The position numbers were made by a program, and so were the translations under genes. Positions 1 through 5,144 of a stretch of 15,043 nt of DNA are shown here, piece by piece. The DNA comes from Verrucomicrobiota bacterium. GTDB lineage: Bacteria; Verrucomicrobiota; Verrucomicrobiia; Verrucomicrobiales; Verrucomicrobiaceae. The DNA is taken from assembly GCA_023428335.1 (NCBI GenBank), contig JAEYYS010000099.1, positions 1 through 15,043 of the forward strand. The letters run 5' to 3'. A model generated the notes under the pieces. It was not told the DNA's origin and searched no databases. It saw nothing but the letters and a program-made list of their open reading frames with translations. The number at the start of each line of letters is the position of its first letter. Within the stretch, counting starts at the first letter, position 1.

Positions 1-592
1 CGACGCGCCGGCGCAGGGCGCGGCCGTGGGCGCGCGCGGCTTCGCTGGTCAGCCAGGGGCCCTCGCCGGCGGGGCGGGTCAGCCGGCCGTCAAGGCTGGT
101 GGCGGCCTTGGCGATGACCCAGGGCAGGCCGGTGGTGATCCACTTGGCGAAGGGACGGATCAGGGCGTTGCACTCGGCCTCCAGCACCCCGGGAGTGACG
201 GCGAGCCCGGCGTCGCGCAGCAGGGTTTCCGCGCGACCCGCGTGCTGCGGATTGGGGTCGCGCGCCCCCCAGACCACCCGGCTCAGGCCGGCAGCGATCA
301 GGGCTTCGGTGCACGGGCCGGTGCGACCCTGGGTCGAGCAGGGTTCAAGGGTGACGTAAATCGTCGCCCCGCGCAGCCGCTGCGGATGGCGGGCGGTGGC
401 GTCGCACAGGGCCTCGATCTCCGCGTGGGGTTCGCCGGCGCGGCGGTGCCAGCCCTGGCCAATGCATTCGCCGTCGGCGACCACGACCGCGCCGACCGGC
501 GGATTCGGGCTGGTTCGGCCCACGCCCTGGCGGCCCTGCTCGAGCGCCAGGCGCATCCAGCGGGCGTCGTCGGATTCGGCGGCGGCGGACAT
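1..592 (-). CDS. ribD: RibD, riboflavin biosynthesis deaminase/reductase (5' part, cut by window edge)
   Basis: The gene reads leftward from an ATG at 592 and stays open to the window edge, giving 197 N-terminal residues of a protein usually about 360-380 aa long. RibD first deaminates the pyrimidine ring of the GTP cyclohydrolase II product, then its C-terminal domain reduces the ribose, in riboflavin synthesis in the cytoplasm. The deaminase signature is complete: TSPNPPVGAVVV (27-38), HAE (56-58) and a TLEPCSTQGRTGPC block (81-94). H56, C85 and C94 are the expected zinc ligands and E58 the catalytic glutamate. From about residue 148 the start of the reductase domain shows (KWITTGLPWVIAKAATSLDGR). 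The start is well placed, about 12 residues before the first conserved segment. No Shine-Dalgarno sequence precedes it. It diverges from the GspF-like gene; the rest of the gene and any rib neighbours lie outside the window. Identity is very secure. Confidence 0.95.
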   Translation of the reverse strand, partial: MSAAAESDDARWMRLALEQGRQGVGRTSPNPPVGAVVVADGECIGQGWHRRAGEPHAEIEALCDATARHPQRLRGATIYVTLEPCSTQGRTGPCTEALIAAGLSRVVWGARDPNPQHAGRAETLLRDAGLAVTPGVLEAECNALIRPFAKWITTGLPWVIAKAATSLDGRLTRPAGEGPWLTSEAARAHGRALRRRV

Positions 593-597
593 GCGGC

Positions 598-626
598 TCG
601 ATACGACGGCCGGCGCGCCGGTGCAA
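598..626 (-). promoter_or_regulatory. Candidate sigma70-type promoter for ribD
   Basis: Reading leftward, TTGCAC (626-621) and TATCGA (603-598) are separated by exactly 17 nt. The -10-like box ends only 5 nt before the ribD ATG at 592. Each hexamer matches its consensus at only 3 of 6 positions, so this is a weak prediction. If real, transcription would start at or next to the start codon. Confidence 0.3.
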
Positions 627-656
627 GGGCCGGCGCAGGGGCCGGCGCAGGGGCGC
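623..656. repeat. 12-bp tandem repeat, about 2.8 units
   Basis: The unit GCAGGGGCCGGC occurs at 623-634 (one mismatch), 635-646 (exact) and partially at 647-656. It lies in the 108-bp gap between the divergent ribD and GspF-like genes, upstream of both. It also lets a spurious long frame continue upstream of the GspF-like gene. It is probably a slippage-prone low-complexity tract; no function is evident. Confidence 0.75.
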
Positions 657-700
657 ATTCCGTGCTCGCCGTCGGCGCGGCTTTCTGGCAGCATGACGGC

Positions 701-1690
701 ATGCGTCGCGCTGAAAAAGCCGAGTTGTTTCGTGAGCTGGCCAAGCTCATTGGGTCCGACTTCCATCTCGACCGCGCCCTGCAACTGCTGCTGGGGCAGA
801 AGGCCGGCCCCGGGCGGCGGGCCTGGCTGGCGGCCTTGCAGCGGGGACTGTCGGAGGGCCTGGGCGTGGCCGAATCGCTGCGCGTCCATGGCGGTGGCGT
901 GGTCGACGGCCTGGAGATCGCCCTGCTGGCGGCCGGCGAGCGCAGTGGTCGCCTGGCACCGGCCTTCGAGCATCTGGCGCGCTACCATGCCGCGGCGGCC
1001 GAGGCGGCGGTGAAGGCGCGAGGGGCCCTGATCTACCCCCTGCTGCTGCTGCATGTGGCGATCGTGCTGCCGGAAATCCCGGGGGCGCTGCAGGCCGAGA
1101 CGGGGGTGGCGGGATTTGCCACCGGCGTGTTGCTGCGACTGGGCTTGCTGTGGGGTGGCCTCGTGGTGCTGGGCCTGTTCTGGCGGGCCGCATCGCGACG
1201 GGCGGCGGAACAGGCCGGCCTGGACCGTCTGCTCGGGCGGCTGCCGCTGCTGGGCGCGCCGCGCCGGCACTGGGCGCTGGCGCGTTTTTGCCAGGTGTTC
1301 CATGCCGGTCTGCTGGCGGCGCTGCGTCCCTCTGACTGCTGCCGGCTGGCAGGTGAGGCCGCGCAATCCGGCGCACTGCGCGCCGGTGGTGAGGCCGCGG
1401 CGCGGCGGGTGGAAACCGGTGAGCCGCTGGCCGAGGCCCTGGCGGTGACGGCCGCCTTCGATCCGCTCTTCGTCAATGCGATTGCCACGGCCGAGGTCGC
1501 CGGCGGGCTCGACGATGAGATGCGCCGGTGGGCGCAGGCCGAGAGCCTGCGTGCCGCCGAGGCGGTGGAGCGGGCGGCGGTGTGGCTGCCGCGCGTCGGT
1601 TACGCCCTCGTGGTTGTTTACGTGGTCTGGCGCATCTTCGGCCTGATGCTCGGCTACTTCGCCGAGTTCAGCCGTTTGCTGGAGGCTTGA
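701..1690 (+). CDS. Short orphan GspF/PilC-type membrane protein
   Basis: A 329-aa protein of the type II secretion F family, the inner-membrane platform proteins that work with the assembly ATPase of type II secretion systems and type IV pili. Two related cytoplasmic helical domains are visible. The first (about 8-110) contains LLAAGERSGRLAPAFEHLARY. The second (about 190-300) contains ATAEVAGGLDDEMRRW. Hydrophobic segments follow at about 109-125, 143-162 and 299-320. Family members usually have about 400 residues, so this one is short, mainly at its N-terminus and in the first domain. The ATG at 701 fits the first domain; an in-frame GTG at 662 would add 13 residues. The frame stays open further upstream, but that part is antisense to ribD and should be ignored. 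No gspE, gspD or pilin gene is in the window, so the partner system is unknown. Membership of the family is fairly secure; the role is not. Confidence 0.85.
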   Translation: MRRAEKAELFRELAKLIGSDFHLDRALQLLLGQKAGPGRRAWLAALQRGLSEGLGVAESLRVHGGGVVDGLEIALLAAGERSGRLAPAFEHLARYHAAAAEAAVKARGALIYPLLLLHVAIVLPEIPGALQAETGVAGFATGVLLRLGLLWGGLVVLGLFWRAASRRAAEQAGLDRLLGRLPLLGAPRRHWALARFCQVFHAGLLAALRPSDCCRLAGEAAQSGALRAGGEAAARRVETGEPLAEALAVTAAFDPLFVNAIATAEVAGGLDDEMRRWAQAESLRAAEAVERAAVWLPRVGYALVVVYVVWRIFGLMLGYFAEFSRLLEA

Positions 1691-1691
1691 G

Positions 1692-1731
1692 TCCCGCGAC
1701 GGTGCCTGATTCTCAAGGCGCTGTCGTGGGG
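1692..1731 (+). terminator. Long hairpin after the GspF-like gene
   Basis: As RNA from the + strand, 1692-1707 pairs with 1716-1731 over 16 bp without a bulge, including four G-U pairs, around an 8-nt loop. It starts 1 nt after the stop codon of the GspF-like gene and lies before the convergent trpC stop. The wobble pairs become C-A mismatches in RNA from the other strand, so the hairpin serves the rightward transcript. No U-tract follows, so it may be a 3'-end stabiliser rather than a classical intrinsic terminator. Confidence 0.55.
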
Positions 1732-1745
1732 GCGGTCCGAGCCGC

Positions 1746-2528
1746 TCAGGGGCGGGCCGCGCGCAGGGCCGGCAGGTCGAGGAGGATGTTGCTGCTGCGC
1801 ATCAGCGTTTCGCCGACGAGCAGGGCATCGGCACCCGCTTCGGCGAGGCGTTCAGCGTCGGCCGGGGTTTTGATGCCGCTTTCGGCGACGAGCAGGATGT
1901 CGTCGGGCACCTCCTCCGCGAGGGCCTCGGTGGTGGCGAGATCGACGGTGAAGGTCTTCAGGTTGCGGTTGTTGACGCCGATGATGCGGGCATCGGTGGC
2001 GAGGGCACGCTCGAGTTCGGGCAGGTCGTGCACCTCGACCAGGGCGTCGAGCTGGTAGGTGTGGGCGACCTCGAGCAGGTGTTCGAGGGTCGGCTGGTCG
2101 AGGGCGGCGACGATGAGCAGGATGGCGTCGGCGCCGGCGACCACCGCTTCAAAGATCTGCGCCTCATGGATGATGAAATCCTTGCGCAGGCAGGGGATGT
2201 CGACCTGCGAACGGATGAGCGAGAGGTACTCGAGGCGGCCCTGGAAGTACTTTTCGTCGGTGAGGATCGACAGTGCGTTGGCGCCGGCCTTTTCGTAGCC
2301 GCGGGCGATGGTGAGCGGATCGAAATCGGCGGCGATGGTGCCGGCTGAGGGCGAGGCGCGTTTGACCTCGGCGATCATCGCCAGGCGGGTCGGATCGGCA
2401 CGCAGGGCGTCGGCGAAGGAGCGGACATCGTCGCGCAGGGCGGCGGCGGCGCGCAGCTTGTCGACGCGCGGCAGCAGTTTTTCGACCTCGGTGCGCTTGT
2501 GCGCGATGATCTCGTCCAGCTTGTTCAT
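1746..2528 (-). CDS. trpC: TrpC, indole-3-glycerol-phosphate synthase
   Basis: A 260-aa cytoplasmic (beta/alpha)8-barrel enzyme that closes the indole ring from CdRP to give indole-3-glycerol phosphate in tryptophan synthesis. Length is standard for a single-function TrpC, with no fusion to TrpF. Key residues by family alignment: E54 and K56 (IAEVKRASPS), the general acid K116 (CLRKDF), the general base E165 (LVEVH), N186 (GVNNRNL), and E216 with S217 (VAESGI) near the phosphate site. All expected catalytic residues are present. The ATG at 2528 matches the usual N-terminus (MNKLDEIIAHKR) and has no Shine-Dalgarno sequence before it. No other trp gene is adjacent. Downstream it converges on the GspF-like gene with 55 bp between stop codons. 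Upstream is a repeat-bearing gap of about 240 bp, which must hold its promoter unless it is read through from the TPR gene. Confidence 0.97.
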   Translation of the reverse strand: MNKLDEIIAHKRTEVEKLLPRVDKLRAAAALRDDVRSFADALRADPTRLAMIAEVKRASPSAGTIAADFDPLTIARGYEKAGANALSILTDEKYFQGRLEYLSLIRSQVDIPCLRKDFIIHEAQIFEAVVAGADAILLIVAALDQPTLEHLLEVAHTYQLDALVEVHDLPELERALATDARIIGVNNRNLKTFTVDLATTEALAEEVPDDILLVAESGIKTPADAERLAEAGADALLVGETLMRSSNILLDLPALRAARP

Positions 2529-2630
2529 GGGGCGCGGAAGATGGGGCGGAGTGGCGCCGACGCAAGCGGGGGTTGCTGACGGACCCGCGGACGTCGGAGT
2601 CTTCGATCTCTCGGACTTGGGTTGGATCCA

Positions 2631-2667
2631 GAGGTGGGTAGGAAGATGAAGGGTAGGAAGATGGGGG
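2631..2667 (+). repeat. Tandem 15-bp intergenic repeat, copy 1
   Basis: Two head-to-tail units, GGGTAGGAAGATGAA (2636-2650) and GGGTAGGAAGATGGG (2651-2665), preceded by GAGGT. The 32-bp stretch 2631-2662 matches 13310-13341 at 29 of 32 positions. The second unit and its run of five Gs also match the inverted copy at 13455-13473. It is noncoding, in the gap between the TPR gene and trpC. The mechanism of spread is unknown. Confidence 0.85.
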
Positions 2668-2705
2668 AAGGGCAGCTGGTGGGGTTCCGTGGGAGCGGTC
2701 CATGC

Positions 2706-2767
2706 ACTCCCGGGCTTTAGCCCGCGAACGGCTGGCCATCTCGTGACGGGCTGAAGCCCTGGAGTAC
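2706..2767. repeat. REP-like palindromic element, copy A (complete)
   Basis: The arms 2706-2724 and 2747-2765 are inverted repeats matching at 17 of 19 positions, separated by 22 nt. Each arm contains its own smaller near-palindrome (GGGCTTTAGCCC and GGGCTGAAGCCC). The segment 2721-2767 matches 13516-13562 at 42 of 47 positions, so this is a dispersed repeat. GGGCTGAAGCCC-type hairpins are typical of REP/RAYT-related or MITE-like elements in GC-rich bacteria; no RAYT transposase gene is in the window. The element ends 1 nt before the stop codon of the TPR gene (complement of 2769-2771) and could act as its 3'-end hairpin. Confidence 0.8.
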
Positions 2768-2768
2768 G

Positions 2769-3122
2769 TTACCGCGCAGCGTCCCGGACGACCTTGCCGC
2801 CGAGCGAGAGGATGCGGGCCTTGCCCTTGGCGTCCTCGGCCTCGGCGATCTGGCCGGCGCGCACGTACATTTGCGACAGGCCGGTCCAGGCGAGCAGGTC
2901 GTTGGGGCGCAGGGTGGTGGCCATCAGGCCGGCGCCGATGGCCTCCTTCACCTCGCCGGTTTTGAGTAGGGCCATGCCGAGCGCGTGCCAGCCGTCGAAA
3001 AACTGCGGGTCGAGACCGACGCAGCGTCGGTACAGGACGACCGCCTCGTCGAGCTCGCCGAGGGCGAGATGGCCGTTGGCCTCATCGAAGAGGGCCTCGA
3101 GCTCGGCGGCGGGGTCGCTCAT
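2769..3122 (-). CDS. Small TPR-repeat protein
   Basis: A 117-aa protein made almost entirely of tetratricopeptide repeats, roughly 8-40, 42-75 and 76-109, with typical TPR pattern residues (GELDEAVVLYRRCVGLDPQ; WHALGMALLKTGEVKEA). There is no signal peptide or membrane segment, so it is probably cytoplasmic. TPRs are protein-protein docking modules; the partner cannot be read from sequence. The start lies 11 bp after the stop codon of the PpiD/SurA-like gene, so the two are almost certainly co-transcribed, which suggests a linked job. A GGAGGG sequence lies upstream but is 18 nt from the ATG, too far to be a normal ribosome binding site, and it also encodes the end of the upstream protein. 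The gene ends at REP-like copy A. Confidence 0.85.
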   Translation of the reverse strand: MSDPAAELEALFDEANGHLALGELDEAVVLYRRCVGLDPQFFDGWHALGMALLKTGEVKEAIGAGLMATTLRPNDLLAWTGLSQMYVRAGQIAEAEDAKGKARILSLGGKVVRDAAR

Positions 3123-3133
3123 GGCGGGGTGCG

Positions 3134-4642
3134 TCAGGCGCCCTCCGCGGTTTCCTGGATCAGCAGCCGCGGCTTGGCGGCGTCGCGCAGCTTGCCGAAC
3201 CAGGTGTCGAAGAGGCGGCGCTGGTCCATGTCGGCGCGGGCGCGGGCGAGGTTGTCGCGCAGGGCGGCGGCGTCCTCGCGCTTGCGCAGTTCCTTGGCCT
3301 CGACGTAGGCGAGCAGGGCGCCGGTTTCGGTGTCGATGCTGGCGCTGAGGCCGCCCACGGGCAGGTCGCGCACGGCGCCGGCGATCTCGTAGGCGTTGGC
3401 CAGTTCGGCCGGCGGTTCGGAGATGGTGAGCTCGCTGACGGGCGACAGGGTCAGTTTCAGTTCCTTGGCGAGGTCGGCGATTTTCTTGCCTTCGCCGAGG
3501 CCCTTGCTGAGGGCTTCGCGGGCGTCGTTGACCGCCTTGGTCAGGCCTTCCTGGGCCTTCTGGGCGACGAGGGCTTCGCGCACCTTGTCCTTCACCTCGG
3601 CGAGTTCCTGCTGCTTCGATTCCTCGACCTGGCTGACGGTGAAGATGTAGTAGCCGTTGGCACCCTTGACCGGGTCGCTGATCGGGCGCGACTGCGGATT
3701 GAGGGAAAAGGCCAGCTCAAGCAGTTCGGCCTCGTTCTTCAGCGCCTCGGGGGCGGCTTCGCGGGTGAACAGCTCGGTCTTCTGCTCGGTTTCCTTGAGC
3801 TGCTTCACAACCTCCTCAAACTTGGCGCCGGGGGCGATGCTGGCGTCGTTGAACTTGTTGACGCGTTCGACGACCTCGCGCTGGCGCTTCTGGCGCTCTT
3901 CGAGCGGCACGTTTTCCTGCTCCTTCGGGTTTTCGAAGAAGACATAGCGCAGGGCGCGCTTTTCGGCGGTCTTGTAGGTCTCCTTGTTCTCCTCGTAGGA
4001 CTTGGCGATCTCCTCGTCGGTCACCTTGGCGGTCTTTTTGTAGTCCTCGAGCTTGAAGGCGATCGTCGCGACCTTGAGGGTCTGGTGCTCGCTGGCGTAG
4101 CTCTTTTCCACTTCGAGCGGACCGGCGATGTAGTTGCCGCCGGCGAGGTCGCGCAGCTTGGTGAGGCCAACGCTGAGCTTGATGATTTCCAGCATGTCGG
4201 CGCCGTTGAAGCCGTAGGCACCGAGCATCTGCTCGGCATTGTAGGCGCGCTGCGGGCTGAAGGCGCCGTTTTCCATCAGGGCCGGCAGCTTTTCCAGGGC
4301 GGCCTTGGCTTCCGCATCGCTCGGGGTCACGCCGAGGCGGTCCATCTCGCGCTGCAGGATGACCTGGTTGATCGCCACGTCGGCACCACCGCCGCTGCGC
4401 GACAGGCCCGACATGAGGTCGAACAACTGCAGCATGTAGATGATCTGCATGCGTCGGCCGAGGCGCTGGGCCTCGGCGACGGTGTAGGTGCGCCCGTAGA
4501 CCTCGAAGGCAGGATCGGTCGGCTGGGCCTGCAGGCTGTCACGGCCGGATTTCCAGCCGCCCCAGACGGAGAAGCTGATGATGATGACCACGGTGACAGT
4601 GATCAGGAAGGCACCTCGGTGGCGGCGGAAAAATTCGAGCAT
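3134..4642 (-). CDS. Membrane-anchored PpiD/SurA-like periplasmic chaperone
   Basis: A 502-aa protein with a short charged N-terminus (MLEFFRRHRG), one membrane segment at about 11-29, and a long periplasmic part. This is the layout of PpiD, an anchored chaperone for outer-membrane and secreted proteins. A SurA-N-like helical region spans about 39-170. TDEEIAKSYEENKETY (208-223) then RALRYVFF (229-236) is the usual linker and first strand before a parvulin (PpiC) domain, with a divergent domain to about 340. The rest is helical and charged. I do not see the conserved parvulin His and GG-LG residues, so isomerase activity is doubtful. The frame stays open for 54 codons upstream of 4642, but that part is low-complexity and overlaps the end of the small membrane-protein gene, so the ATG before the membrane anchor is preferred. 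It is followed at 11 bp by the TPR gene. Confidence 0.85.
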   Translation of the reverse strand: MLEFFRRHRGAFLITVTVVIIISFSVWGGWKSGRDSLQAQPTDPAFEVYGRTYTVAEAQRLGRRMQIIYMLQLFDLMSGLSRSGGGADVAINQVILQREMDRLGVTPSDAEAKAALEKLPALMENGAFSPQRAYNAEQMLGAYGFNGADMLEIIKLSVGLTKLRDLAGGNYIAGPLEVEKSYASEHQTLKVATIAFKLEDYKKTAKVTDEEIAKSYEENKETYKTAEKRALRYVFFENPKEQENVPLEERQKRQREVVERVNKFNDASIAPGAKFEEVVKQLKETEQKTELFTREAAPEALKNEAELLELAFSLNPQSRPISDPVKGANGYYIFTVSQVEESKQQELAEVKDKVREALVAQKAQEGLTKAVNDAREALSKGLGEGKKIADLAKELKLTLSPVSELTISEPPAELANAYEIAGAVRDLPVGGLSASIDTETGALLAYVEAKELRKREDAAALRDNLARARADMDQRRLFDTWFGKLRDAAKPRLLIQETAEGA

Positions 4643-4709
4643 GGCGGGCAGTCGGTTCGGTGGGCGCGCAAGTAAGCCGCCCGGCCCGGCGGGGCAACCG
4701 GAAAATCGG

Positions 4710-5003
4710 TCAGCGCCGGACGATGATTTCGTCGACCTCAATGACCCGGGCCTCGCCCGGGGGTGGCGGTTCGGCGGGCGGCGGGGGTTCCGGCGGCCGT
4801 GCACTGGGCAGGCGTGAGCGCACGGCGTAGACGACGGCGGCGACCGCTGAGACGATCAGGCCGAGGGCGGCGACGAAGGCGCCGAGGAAGACCAGGAGCG
4901 AGATCAGGACGGAGGCCAGCAGTAGGGCGGCGCCGAGGCGCAACACGCTGCGCCAGCCGGCGCGGCGCGGGGTGGAGGACCCATGCAGGACGTAAATCGG
5001 CAT
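4710..5003 (-). CDS. Small two-helix membrane protein with proline-rich tail
   Basis: I do not recognise the family. The 97-aa product has a basic N-terminus, two closely spaced hydrophobic segments (about 24-42 and 44-62), and a proline-rich tail (70-87) ending in the charged stretch VIEVDEIIVRR. A helical hairpin with a long tail would place both ends on the same side of the membrane. The ATG at 5003 is preceded directly by GAGG, too close (1 nt) for ideal ribosome binding. It sits 67 bp upstream of the PpiD/SurA-like gene on the same strand and may lead that operon. It diverges from lpxC-fabZ. Support for a real gene is the coherent membrane-hairpin composition, which random frames in this GC-rich sequence do not show. 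Its function cannot be inferred. Confidence 0.65.
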   Translation of the reverse strand: MPIYVLHGSSTPRRAGWRSVLRLGAALLLASVLISLLVFLGAFVAALGLIVSAVAAVVYAVRSRLPSARPPEPPPPAEPPPPGEARVIEVDEIIVRR

Positions 5004-5051
5004 GCCTCAAAATGCCCCGGATTGACCCGGGCACAAGGGGCGGACGCTTCC

Positions 5052-5102
5052 AAAATCCGCCGATTTCTCCACCTGCCGGCGGGCCGGCGGGCGCCGGATT
5101 TT
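5052..5102. repeat. Inverted repeat just upstream of the lpxC promoter
   Basis: AAAATCCG (5052-5059) is an exact inverted partner of CGGATTTT (5095-5102); with one mismatch the arms extend to 11 bp. The 35-nt spacer contains a GC-rich repeat of GCCGGCGG type. The right arm ends 3 nt before the -35-like box of lpxC-fabZ, in the divergent gap shared with the small membrane-protein gene. It could be an operator or a structured leader for the leftward gene, or chance. Confidence 0.4.
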
Positions 5103-5105
5103 CCT

Positions 5106-5134
5106 TTGACCCCGCTTCGGCGCGCGGCTACAAC
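5106..5134 (+). promoter_or_regulatory. Candidate sigma70-type promoter for lpxC-fabZ
   Basis: TTGACC (5106-5111, 5 of 6 to consensus) and TACAAC (5129-5134, 4 of 6) are separated by exactly 17 nt. The -10 box ends 10 nt before the ATG at 5145, so the expected transcription start leaves a leader of only about 3-5 nt. No Shine-Dalgarno sequence lies between. This is the best promoter match I found and implies a leaderless or nearly leaderless mRNA. Confidence 0.5.
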
Positions 5135-5144
5135 GCCTGCGCCC

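Noticed and set aside
26..700. Upstream extension of the GspF-like frame to 26
   Set aside because: It is antisense to well-supported ribD and low-complexity Gly/Ala/Arg; homology begins only after the ATG at 701.
4643..4804. 54-codon N-terminal extension of the PpiD/SurA-like protein
   Set aside because: It is Pro/Arg-rich, overlaps the end of the small membrane-protein gene and would bury the membrane anchor; the ATG at 4642 is a better start.
4983..5144. N-terminal extension of LpxC-FabZ to 4983
   Set aside because: It crosses the predicted promoter and adds residues absent from the family; the ATG at 5145 matches LpxC.
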